Shown here: positions 34,541-42,524 of the stretch, one piece after another
Layout of the letters: each line of letters opens with the position of its first letter
Numbering within the stretch: position 1 is the stretch's first letter
From: Bradyrhizobium sp. Tv2a-2
GTDB taxonomy: Bacteria; Pseudomonadota; Alphaproteobacteria; Rhizobiales; Xanthobacteraceae
NCBI RefSeq assembly: GCF_000472425.1
Contig: NZ_AXAI01000017.1
Location: 65,344 to 129,343 of the forward strand
DNA length: 64,000 nucleotides
Direction of reading: 5' to 3'
The notes under the pieces: model-generated
Told to the model about the DNA's origin: nothing
The model's input: the letters and a program-made list of their open reading frames with translations, nothing else
Databases searched by the model: none
Made by a program: the position numbers and the translations under genes

Positions 34541-35380
34541 TTGATGACAGGAACGGATAGTACGCCGCCCCGCCAGAGCGGACCGATGCGCGCAGAGGAC
34601 GGGCCCTCCGCCGACGTGGCGTCCGGCGTTCGGCTGTCACCCGGCAGCCCAGGCGTGGACCGGCGATCGTCGACCTGTCTCGTGGTCGAGGATGACAGCA
34701 CCTTGCGTCACGTGGTGACGAACTATCTCGAGGATCACGATATCCATGTGGTCTCCACCAGCCGACGGGACGAGGTGGTCGGGCTGCTTGCGCGCACCAC
34801 GCCCGATTTGGTGCTGCTCGATCTGCGACTGGGCCAGGAAGATGGTCTCGATCTGCTTCGCGAGATACGCGCGCAGTCCGATGTTCCCATCATCATCACG
34901 ACCGGCCACCGCCGCGACGAGATCGATCGCGTGGTGGGACTGGAGCTGGGAGCGGACGACTACATCACCAAGCCGTTTGGCCTGAGGGAGCTTCTGGCCC
35001 GCATCCGCGCGGTCATGAGACGACGCGAAACCGGGCAAGCCGCCGTCCAGCGGGACAATGAGAAAGGCCGGTACCGGTTCGGCGGCTGGCACGTCGATCG
35101 CCGCCGGCGACGCCTCACCAATTCGGCCGGCGAGGAGGTCATCCTGACCAAGGGCGAGTACGTGCTTCTGGTCGCCTTTCTTGATGCGCCACAACGCCCC
35201 CTTTCCCGCGAACAGCTGCTGCAGGCGACCCGCGTGCACGAGGATGTCTTCGACCGCAGCATCGACGTGCAGGTGCTGCGCCTCCGGCGCAAGCTCGAGA
35301 GCGATCCAAGCACGCCATCCATCATCCGGACCGAACGGGGCGTTGGCTATGTCTTCTCGCTTCCCGTGGACCGCCTGTGA
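34541..35380 (+). CDS. OmpR/PhoB-type orphan response regulator, second copy
   Basis: 279 aa. The N-terminal 40 residues are polar and differ from the paralogue at 21983. Receiver: phospho-acceptor Asp93 in LLLDLRLGQEDGLD, Thr in IIITTGHRRDE, Lys143 in DDYITKPFGL. The winged helix from about 175 ends in TERGVGYVF. The DNA-contact helix (SIDVQVLRLRRKLE) is the same as in the paralogue, so the two likely share target sites, such as the palindromes in front of both genes. No cognate kinase lies next to it, although the VirA-like kinase at 37289 and the soluble kinase at 18757 are candidates. Confidence 0.9.
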   Translation: MMTGTDSTPPRQSGPMRAEDGPSADVASGVRLSPGSPGVDRRSSTCLVVEDDSTLRHVVTNYLEDHDIHVVSTSRRDEVVGLLARTTPDLVLLDLRLGQEDGLDLLREIRAQSDVPIIITTGHRRDEIDRVVGLELGADDYITKPFGLRELLARIRAVMRRRETGQAAVQRDNEKGRYRFGGWHVDRRRRRLTNSAGEEVILTKGEYVLLVAFLDAPQRPLSREQLLQATRVHEDVFDRSIDVQVLRLRRKLESDPSTPSIIRTERGVGYVFSLPVDRL

Positions 35381-35472
35381 TTGCCGCTCCGGGCACAAGA
35401 CGTGAAGCGGGCTCGGCCGCGTGCCGGCAAGGCGCACCGACGCCCGCTTCTGTCGCCAAGGCGGCGCGACGG

Positions 35473-35486
35473 GTTACAGCCGTAGC
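35473..35486. promoter_or_regulatory. GTTAC-N4-GTAAC-type palindrome
   Basis: GTTAC-AGCC-GTAGC, 9 of 10, arms extendable to six (GGTTAC / GTAGCC). It ends 79 nt before ATG 35566 of the long DUF1127-like gene, close to the 75 nt of the other two DUF1127 genes. Confidence 0.55.
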
Positions 35487-35565
35487 CTCAATCCGCCGCG
35501 CCGGAATGCTCACGAAACACGCTTGCGTCAGTTTCTCCCGCACAGACATTCCCAGGGAGAACTCG

Positions 35566-36303
35566 ATGCCAGTCGCAAAGCACCCGTCCTACGCCAGATC
35601 CCCCGCGCTGCTTTCGATCTCACACCGGATCGATCAATCCGTGCGCCCAGCCCAACGCGTCCGTCGCGACGAAGCGCCACGGCGCCCAACGCCGTCGCAA
35701 CGGCCAAGGCTCGTGGAGAGAGTCCGGTCGATGTGCGCCGGCCTCATGCCGTTCGCAGGGCATGCTGGCGCCTTGCCGTCACTTGCCATCGCGATCGTAT
35801 CCTGGATCGTGGCCGAGACCCTCGCTGGCTGCGCCGCCTACGCAAGGGCGATGTATCCGGCCCTTGCATTGGACGATCTCGCCGACCCCGTCGGCCCCAA
35901 GCTGTCCGAACCCAAGCCGTCCGAACCCAGGCCGTCTGAACCCAGGCCGCCGGTGTCCGGACGTCCGAAAAATGCCAGGCCCACCCTGCGGGTGATTTCA
36001 TCGGGCAATCCGGACGGCACCGGGCGGACCAAGGCCTCGCAGCTGCTTGGCGCAGCCCAGTCCCGGATCGACGATGGAACTGACGCAGTGCTTCGCCGCG
36101 AGCAGAAGTCCGGCGCCCGCGCCGGCTGGCGCGCGGCGATCATCGCGGCCGCGATCGGGCTCTGGTCCAAAATTCGCCAGGCCTGCGTCCGGCGACGCAG
36201 CAACGCCGACGTGCAAAACCTCGACGAACGGTCGCGCCGCGAACTCGGCGTATCCAGGATCGACGTCGTATCCATCGCGCGATGCGGGGGCGGACCGGAA
36301 TGA
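35566..36303 (+). CDS. Long DUF1127-like protein
   Basis: 245 aa from ATG 35566 (GGGAGA 6 nt upstream). The C-terminal 50 residues are DUF1127-like: IRQACVRRRSNADVQNLDER then SRRELGVSRIDVVSIARCG, matching the LD-R-L--IGI-RSEIE pattern. An upstream region (about 70-105) has a hydrophobic stretch resembling the second helix of such proteins, followed by the SEP repeat at about residues 112-128. It is over twice the usual DUF1127 length. It precedes the peroxidase with an ATGA stop/start overlap (36300-36303), so they are co-translated. Control by the palindrome at 35473-35486 is likely. Confidence 0.65.
   Translation: MPVAKHPSYARSPALLSISHRIDQSVRPAQRVRRDEAPRRPTPSQRPRLVERVRSMCAGLMPFAGHAGALPSLAIAIVSWIVAETLAGCAAYARAMYPALALDDLADPVGPKLSEPKPSEPRPSEPRPPVSGRPKNARPTLRVISSGNPDGTGRTKASQLLGAAQSRIDDGTDAVLRREQKSGARAGWRAAIIAAAIGLWSKIRQACVRRRSNADVQNLDERSRRELGVSRIDVVSIARCGGGPE
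35899..35949 (+). repeat. 15-bp tandem repeat coding for KxSEP units
   Basis: Three tandem 15-nt units (35899-35913, 35914-35928, 35929-35943) and a partial fourth, of the form AAGCCGTCCGAACCC, encode K/R-x-SEP repeats in the DUF1127-like protein. Unit number may vary between strains. Confidence 0.7.
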
Positions 36304-37292
36304 TCCGGCCGCGACCGCCGGCATGGTTGTCGCTCCCAAACGCATGCCGGCGGCTGAGCCTGCTTGGCCTGTATGCCCTGCTATCAGGGGTGGCGGTTGC
36401 GCAAGCGCCGCTGTGCCTTTCCGAATTGTCGCTGGTGGAACCCGTGGCCGATCAGGAGCCGATCACGCCCATCCCGCCGCCCCCGCCTGCCGATCCGCGC
36501 AAGCTCGCGCTCGGCGAACGCCTGTTCAGCGATCCGCGTCTGTCGGCGGATGGCCGCCTCTCCTGCTCGTCCTGCCATGACCTTCGCACCAACGGCGCCG
36601 GAGGCCGCGGCCGCAACGCGGCCCCTAGCGGCTCGCTCCAATTTGACACCCTGACGGTGTTCAACGCCTCCCTCAATTTCAGACTGAACTGGGAGGGCAA
36701 TTTCCGCTCGCTCTCCACGCAGACCGAATCGTCGCTCGAGAACCCGACCAATCTGCACACAAACGCCGACGAGGTCGCGCGGAAGCTGAGCACCGACGCG
36801 GCCATCGTCCGGGATTTTCGCGCCGCCTACGACCGCGCGCCGGATCGTGACAACGTGCTGGACGCGCTCGTCACTTTCGAAAGATCGCTGCTGACGCCTG
36901 GGAGCCGGTTCGATCGCTGGCTTCGCGGCGACGCCTCGGCGCTTTCGCCCGACGAGCTTGCCGGCTATCAATTGTTCAAATCGTTCGGCTGCAGCTCGTG
37001 TCATCAGGGCACGAATGTCGGTGGCAATCTGTTCGCACGGCAAGGCATTTTCCGCCCCCTCGTCCAGGGAAAGCCCGACACGGTGCGCGTGCCGAGCCTG
37101 CGCAACGTCGCAACCACCGCGCCCTATTTTCATGACGGAAGCGCCGCAACCCTCGAAGAGGCCGTGCGCCGGATGGCGGCAGCGCAGCTCAATCGAACCG
37201 TGAACGACGAGCAAGTGGCTTCCCTCGTTGCCTTCCTGCGGACATTGACCGGCAACTATCGCGGCTCGCCAGTCGTTGGAGCCAAGCCATGA
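36300..37292 (+). CDS. Dihaem cytochrome c peroxidase (MauG/CcpA family)
   Basis: 330 aa from ATG 36300. A signal peptide (about residues 1-35, hydrophobic LLGLYALLSGVAVA) sends it to the periplasm. Two haem-binding motifs are present: CSSCH at residues 89-93 and CSSCH near 230. The family reduces H2O2 with electrons from cytochrome c, or (MauG) matures the methylamine dehydrogenase cofactor. The C-terminus has ATTAPYFHDGSAATLEEAV, typical of the family. Translation is coupled to the DUF1127-like gene upstream and the VirA-like kinase downstream (ATGA at both joints). Near an amine oxidase that forms H2O2, a detoxifying role is attractive. Confidence 0.9.
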   Translation: MIRPRPPAWLSLPNACRRLSLLGLYALLSGVAVAQAPLCLSELSLVEPVADQEPITPIPPPPPADPRKLALGERLFSDPRLSADGRLSCSSCHDLRTNGAGGRGRNAAPSGSLQFDTLTVFNASLNFRLNWEGNFRSLSTQTESSLENPTNLHTNADEVARKLSTDAAIVRDFRAAYDRAPDRDNVLDALVTFERSLLTPGSRFDRWLRGDASALSPDELAGYQLFKSFGCSSCHQGTNVGGNLFARQGIFRPLVQGKPDTVRVPSLRNVATTAPYFHDGSAATLEEAVRRMAAAQLNRTVNDEQVASLVAFLRTLTGNYRGSPVVGAKP

Positions 37293-39796
37293 AAGCCATT
37301 CAAGCCGCGACAATCGTCGTCTTTCTGATCTTGCTGCTGACATGGCTGTCGATGCGCGCGGTCAACCCCGAGGCCGAGCTGTTCGACCGTGCGCTCGTCG
37401 AACTCGATCGCTTTGCTGCGATAGAAAATGCATTGTCTCGCGACGTTTTCACAGCCCGCGCCGGGACGCTGCGCAATTACGATCCGCTGGTGAACGAGGT
37501 CAATGCGCTGCGCGATTCGCTCGATCGTTTGCGGGACAGCTCCGCCATCGATGCGCGGATCACCGTGACCGTCGATGAGCTCGCCGCCGTGATCGATCGC
37601 CAGGAGCAGCTGGTCGAGCTGTTCAAGAGCGACAACGCCTTGCTGCACAACTCGCTGGCCTTTTTCGGACGCTTTCGGGTCCGACCCGACGCGCCGGAGC
37701 TGGATCCCGCGATCAGCGCGGCCGCCGCAGCGATCCTGCACTTGACGCTGGATACGTCCTCGGCCGCGATCAGCGAGGCTCAAAACCGTCTCGACGAGCT
37801 CGAGCGGCAGGCGAGCCTGACAGGACAGCGAGGCTCGGTTGAGGCATTGCTGGCGCACGGACGATTGCTCGCCCGCATCCTGCCCACCGTCGACAGCACG
37901 TTGAAATCCATGCGCGCGCTACCTCAGGAGCGGGAGCAGGAAACTCTGCGCGCGATAATCGCTACGCAGCAGCTTGAGACCAGAACCGAGGCCCGATGGT
38001 ACCGCCAACTGCTTTACGCGGCGTCGCTGATCCTCGTGGCCTTCCTGGTTCGGCTCGGCATCGACCTGAGATCACGCGCCAGCGCGCTGCAACGGCGCGC
38101 GGCGTTGGACCATGTGATCGCTGCGATGTCGATGCGCTTCATCAATGCGCGACCACAAAATCTCGGACCCGAAATCGATCGCGCTGTTGCCGAGATGGCA
38201 GGCCGCATCGGTTCGGACCGCGCCTATTTCGTAATGTCCGGTCCGACGCCGCGTCTTCACCTGTGGCATCGCCCCGGCATGCCGCCGCCACCAGGCTGGC
38301 CGGCTGGCGCCGTCGAGCTCGCGGCGCTGATCGGTACCGGAGCCGACGGCCTGGTCTACGTGCCCCGCGTCCGTTCGATGCCGGTAGGGACCGCCAGGGC
38401 CAGATCCATCGAGCTCGGGCTTGGCGGGTGGGCATGCGCGACGAATGTCAGCAAGAATGGCGTCAGCGTCGCTCTCGGCTTCGATACCGTCGGCCGCCCG
38501 TGCACCATCAAGACGGCAGGCGAGCTTGCGCTCCTGCGCATGGCGCTCGACACCATCCTGCAGGCCGTCGAGCGGCACGCGATCGAAAGCGAGCGGACGC
38601 GGCTTGAGGCACGCCTTCGCCAGGCCCAGCGCCTGGAGAAGATTGGAACGCTGACGAGCGGCATTGCCCACAACTTCAACAACATATTGGGCGGCATTCT
38701 CGGGCATTCCGAGATCATGGAGGAGCATGTCGGTCCCGGCGCGCGGCATGCGCGCAATCTGGCCGCGATCCGGCGGGGTGCTGAACGGGCGCGTGATCTC
38801 GTCGACCAGCTCCTGGCCTTCGGCCGCCGGCGCGACGCGCGCCGCAAGCCCTTGAGCATCGATGCCTTGATCGCCGAAACGGCGACGCTGCTCGATGTCT
38901 CGATGCCGCCGGGCATCGAGCTCGTCGTCCAACCGTCTGCGACCGCAGTCGTCGTGTCGGCCGAGAATGCGCAATTGCAGCAGGTGATCCTCAACCTGTG
39001 CAACAACGCCGTACACGCCATGCCGCATGGTGGCCGGATCGAGATCGCAACCCGGTTGAACGACGTTTCGCAATCCCTTTCGCTCAGCCACGACGAGCTT
39101 CAGCCGGGCAACTATGTCTGTATTGCCGTGACCGACACCGGCAAAGGCATGAACGAGGCGACGCTCGGGCGCATCTTCGAGCCGTTTTTCACCACCCGCG
39201 CGGCGGGCAACGGTCTCGGACTGGCCACGGTGCTCCAGATTGTGCATGAGCATGGCGGATCCTTGAACGTCACGAGCGCGCCTGGAGAAGGAAGCTGTTT
39301 CGAAGTCTGGCTGCCGAGAGCGACGGCGGCGCCGGTGCCGGAACCGGCCGAGACGACGCTTCCGAGCGGACGGGGTGAGACAATCCTGCTCGTCGCGCAG
39401 GACGGCGAGCGCGTGCTGAGAGACGAGGAGATGCTCGCAGCGCTCGGCTATGAACCGGTCGGATTCGCCGCCGCCGAGGCGGCGCTCGCGGCCTGCCGAA
39501 CCAACAAGGACCGCTTCGACCTGATCGTTGTGGGCCATTTTGGATCGGCCGCGCGCACACTCGAATTGGCCGCGGCGCTGCACGCCAGCGTGCCCGGCGT
39601 CCCGATCGTGCTTGCCACCAAGGCCGCGATCGAGATCAGCGCCGATACGCTGGTGACGGCCGGGATCGTCGACGTGGTGCGCTGGCCGATCGTCACCGAG
39701 GAGATTGCAACCGCGCTCGCCCGCGGTGCGGGGCTCAAGCGCCCCGGCGATCCGCCGCAGCGCCAGCCCGCGCTCGCCGCGCCGGCGTGCCAGTGA
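37289..39796 (+). CDS. VirA-like hybrid sensor kinase with pseudo-receiver
   Basis: 835 aa. One N-terminal membrane helix (residues 7-25) and a second near 235-250 bracket a periplasmic helical sensor. A GAF-like domain (about 265-420) follows, then HisKA with the variant H-box LTSGIAHNFNNILGGILGH, and HATPase with NLCNNAVHAMP, VTDTGKGM and GNGLGLATV. The last 130 residues have a receiver fold, but where the phospho-acceptor Asp is expected the chain reads LIVVGHFGSAA, so it is probably an inactive receiver as in VirA-type kinases. It overlaps the peroxidase stop by ATGA. Its partner is unknown; the NarL-type receivers at 45221 and 49980 are candidates. Confidence 0.88.
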   Translation: MKAIQAATIVVFLILLLTWLSMRAVNPEAELFDRALVELDRFAAIENALSRDVFTARAGTLRNYDPLVNEVNALRDSLDRLRDSSAIDARITVTVDELAAVIDRQEQLVELFKSDNALLHNSLAFFGRFRVRPDAPELDPAISAAAAAILHLTLDTSSAAISEAQNRLDELERQASLTGQRGSVEALLAHGRLLARILPTVDSTLKSMRALPQEREQETLRAIIATQQLETRTEARWYRQLLYAASLILVAFLVRLGIDLRSRASALQRRAALDHVIAAMSMRFINARPQNLGPEIDRAVAEMAGRIGSDRAYFVMSGPTPRLHLWHRPGMPPPPGWPAGAVELAALIGTGADGLVYVPRVRSMPVGTARARSIELGLGGWACATNVSKNGVSVALGFDTVGRPCTIKTAGELALLRMALDTILQAVERHAIESERTRLEARLRQAQRLEKIGTLTSGIAHNFNNILGGILGHSEIMEEHVGPGARHARNLAAIRRGAERARDLVDQLLAFGRRRDARRKPLSIDALIAETATLLDVSMPPGIELVVQPSATAVVVSAENAQLQQVILNLCNNAVHAMPHGGRIEIATRLNDVSQSLSLSHDELQPGNYVCIAVTDTGKGMNEATLGRIFEPFFTTRAAGNGLGLATVLQIVHEHGGSLNVTSAPGEGSCFEVWLPRATAAPVPEPAETTLPSGRGETILLVAQDGERVLRDEEMLAALGYEPVGFAAAEAALAACRTNKDRFDLIVVGHFGSAARTLELAAALHASVPGVPIVLATKAAIEISADTLVTAGIVDVVRWPIVTEEIATALARGAGLKRPGDPPQRQPALAAPACQ

Positions 39797-39802
39797 GCTA
39801 CA

Positions 39803-39931
39803 CCGGAGCGCGACAAGATCGGCAAGATCAGGTTGAATCGCCGTCGCGCTCTTTCGATGGAGCACGATTCCCCGTGTCGAGCCCGCGGGCATGCCTTTCG
39901 AAAAACCGTTACACCCTTTCCGGATCATGCT
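39803..39931. repeat. Dispersed intergenic repeat, copy 3
   Basis: It contains GATCAGGTTGAATCG, then a GTCGCGCTCTTT block and a CGAAAAACCGTTACACCCTTT end with a GATCATGCTC close, aligning in order with copy 1 but more degenerate. It fills the space between the kinase and the small amine-oxidase partner. Confidence 0.5.
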
Positions 39932-40237
39932 CTATTTGGCGCCCGAAGCCCCGCTCACGCAGGCAATGGCCCGCTCGAACAGCGGGCCATTCTCGCCGTC
40001 CCTGTCGAGACAATCAGCAAGCATTGCCGCCGACATGGTCTGGTCGGTGCAGAAGATTCGCATGAAATCGGCGGCTAGCTCGATCTTGCGGGCGGGCGTC
40101 TGTCGCGTCCACTCATCAGTATCGAGATAGATCAGCGACGTCTCAAGGCCGACCGGCGTCTGCGCCCGCAGCGCGGTCACGACCGGGAGCGAGGTGCAGG
40201 CTGCCGCAAGGAAAATGCCGGCCCATCTGGCGATCAT
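39932..40237 (-). CDS. Small exported protein coupled to the amine oxidase
   Basis: 101 aa from ATG 40237, which overlaps the amine oxidase stop (ATGA 40234-40237). Signal peptide WAGIFLAAACTSLPVVTALR, cleaved after about residue 25. The mature part (about 75 aa) has SLIYLDTDEWTRQTPARKIE and three cysteines (FCTDQ, LADCLDRD, IACVSG). No family is recognised. Tight translational coupling says that it works with the oxidase in the periplasm, for example in copper or cofactor maturation, or as an electron or peroxide-handling partner; all of these are inference. Confidence 0.6.
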   Translation of the reverse strand: MIARWAGIFLAAACTSLPVVTALRAQTPVGLETSLIYLDTDEWTRQTPARKIELAADFMRIFCTDQTMSAAMLADCLDRDGENGPLFERAIACVSGASGAK

Positions 40238-42273
40238 TGTGCGGCCTTCGCTTCGCTCGCCGGCGGCACGTCGAGGGCCGGGTTGCGATCGAAGAAATTG
40301 AACGGGCGCAAGCGGAAGCCGTGCCACAGGCCGGGCATCACGGGCCAATCCTCGGCACGGGGCACGTGTCGGAAGCCGACAGTGTACCACAACACCAGAT
40401 CGCGATTCTCGATCGAGCGCCTGGCTGCGACCCATTTCGGCAGGCCGTCCACCTCGGGGTTTTCGTTCGGGTAGAGGCCGGCTGCGTATTTCTCGTCGGC
40501 GGCATAGGCCGTGGCCCACAGCGTGTAGCTCGAGAAGCCGGCGCGGAGCTGGATCGGATCGTCCTTGGCAAGCAGCGAGGTGTCGGCATGGCCTGATATC
40601 AGCTGGTAGCTCGTGCGATAGCCGAACTTGTTGGTCTTGTCGGCGCTTTCGACCCTGAACTGGGCAGCGTTCAGCGGCGTCGCGATCGGCCCTTCGGTTG
40701 CGACCGGCCGCGTCTCCACCTGCCACAGGCTCTTGCGCGGCCCCTCGCCCGTCAGCCTGTGAACAGTGAAACGGTCCTCCACCAGCCGGTTGCCGGTACC
40801 GTCGACATCCATGTCGATCCGGAACATCAGGTAATGATCATGGTTGACCGCGAGCAACCGCTCGTCGACCAGCGTTCCGTAGGCGGTATCCTGCGCAGCG
40901 GTTGGATCATTCAGTGTGCTGCTTGCGACGCCCTTGGTGGCATCGATGCCGTAGGCCCCGAGCCGCACGTCGATGTTTCCGGCACGGTCGAACACATAGT
41001 CCACGAGGTAGTCGTAATTGCCGACGACGGGCGCCATGCGCACCACGAGCTCGGTGTTCGGCCGCACTTCGGCGGTGTTGTTGATCAGCTCGCTATGACG
41101 CCAGATCGGATCTGCCGTCGGCCGCTCGAAAATGCACACCGCGCCCCTGGAGACGATCGGCGTGCCCTTGGTGCCTGAAATCGTGAGGTCAAGGTAGTGC
41201 GCGTCGTCGGGACAATCCTCGCCGGGACGCAACTCGCTTGAGAGCACGCCAAAGCCGTACTCGCCGATATCCATGTAGGCGCGGAACTGCCAGGTTTGCG
41301 CCGGATCCATGTAGGGCACGAACATCTCGCTCGCCGAGAGCTGGTAGACGACATCCCGCATCGCGCCGTGATCGTCGTAGCGGATCAGGGACAGCACCGC
41401 TCCGATGCGCGGCTCCAGGCGCACATGGAACGACCAGTTGTCCCAGCGCACCTCGCCTCCGTTCACGGTGACGTTCGTGCCCTGCGGCGACGAAATCAAA
41501 ACCGGCTTCGGCACGACGCGATATTTGCCGGAATCGGCATAGGCGTGCGATGGGGTTGGCGCAGGCGGCGGCACCACGCCGAAATCGGTCACCGACAGCA
41601 CCTTCTTCTCATTGAGGTCAACCTGCGCAATCAGGTTTTCGATCGGCCTGCCCCACAGATTGTTGCCCGCTCCCGACGTATCGACGCAGGGAACATTGAG
41701 GAGGCGATGCCCCCTGAGAGTCGGATCGACCGAGGGACCTACGGTCAAGGGAAGACAGAAGATGTTGTGAAAGTCGGTGATGCCGCGTTTGGCCATAGCG
41801 GCGACCCATCGCGGGTCCTGTTTCGGCAAATCGCTTGCGGCCATGAGTTCGTCGATCGTTAATGCGGCCTGCCGATCCGCGATCTCGTCCCATTTGACCA
41901 GGCTTTTCGCGACCAGGTCGATCCGCCCTTCATAGAGCCGGCCGCCCGCGAGCAGCGTCGCGACCGCCCTGCGCGCGAAAGCCTGCCCCGGGCGCCAGGC
42001 GCGGACCTCGTCCTTGGGATTCTCGTCGAGGGCCAGGGAGACGATCCGTGCGTCATCGCCGAACTTGCCGGCACGGCGAAGCACGCCGACACCGGCGCTG
42101 ATCTCGTCGGCGGTCAGGCCGTCCATGGGATGGTGCGGCGATGCAATCGGGGAAACCCTGTTCTCGGCATGCGCGGCAGGCGCGAGTGCCAGGACTCCCA
42201 TAGCAAAGGCTCCGACCATCGCCCTGACAAGAGCCAGCCCGTACAGCCACGATATGACCGATCCCGGAGCCAT
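40234..42273 (-). CDS. Copper-containing primary amine oxidase (TPQ)
   Basis: 679 aa. It oxidises primary amines to aldehyde, NH3 and H2O2 in the periplasm; a signal peptide (LVRAMVGAFAMGVLALAPAA) supports export. Key features: NYDY at about residue 420 where the Tyr becomes topaquinone, the base Asp in AYMDIGEYGFG, copper ligands in NHDHYLMF at about 478 and in GFRHVP near 635, and paired cysteines near CPDDA and VCIFER. ATG 42273 follows AGGAGAG. The substrate cannot be read off; methylamine would link to the S-formylglutathione hydrolase at 50661. It shares an operon with the 101-aa protein. Confidence 0.92.
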   Translation of the reverse strand: MAPGSVISWLYGLALVRAMVGAFAMGVLALAPAAHAENRVSPIASPHHPMDGLTADEISAGVGVLRRAGKFGDDARIVSLALDENPKDEVRAWRPGQAFARRAVATLLAGGRLYEGRIDLVAKSLVKWDEIADRQAALTIDELMAASDLPKQDPRWVAAMAKRGITDFHNIFCLPLTVGPSVDPTLRGHRLLNVPCVDTSGAGNNLWGRPIENLIAQVDLNEKKVLSVTDFGVVPPPAPTPSHAYADSGKYRVVPKPVLISSPQGTNVTVNGGEVRWDNWSFHVRLEPRIGAVLSLIRYDDHGAMRDVVYQLSASEMFVPYMDPAQTWQFRAYMDIGEYGFGVLSSELRPGEDCPDDAHYLDLTISGTKGTPIVSRGAVCIFERPTADPIWRHSELINNTAEVRPNTELVVRMAPVVGNYDYLVDYVFDRAGNIDVRLGAYGIDATKGVASSTLNDPTAAQDTAYGTLVDERLLAVNHDHYLMFRIDMDVDGTGNRLVEDRFTVHRLTGEGPRKSLWQVETRPVATEGPIATPLNAAQFRVESADKTNKFGYRTSYQLISGHADTSLLAKDDPIQLRAGFSSYTLWATAYAADEKYAAGLYPNENPEVDGLPKWVAARRSIENRDLVLWYTVGFRHVPRAEDWPVMPGLWHGFRLRPFNFFDRNPALDVPPASEAKAAQ

Positions 42274-42524
42274 CTTGCTCTCTCCTGTCGACGCTGCCGT
42301 GCCTCGCTGCCCGAGAGGACGACGATGGCGTTCCGATCAGGCATATCCGATCATGTCGCAGCCAGCGCATCAAGTCTTCGCGCGCGCAGCCTGCGTGGTC
42401 CTCCCGGCGATGCGAAGCATCGTCCGGAGACGGCGCAGATGCCTCTCCTCACCATGAGGAGGCACGTCAGCGCCGTCTCGAAGGACGGACTGCGAAAAGG
42501 CAGGCGCGTGGATGCGTGCTGGCG

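Noticed and set aside
38072..39928. 618-codon frame antisense to the VirA-like kinase
   Set aside because: No domain features; the kinase frame contains intact HisKA and HATPase motifs.
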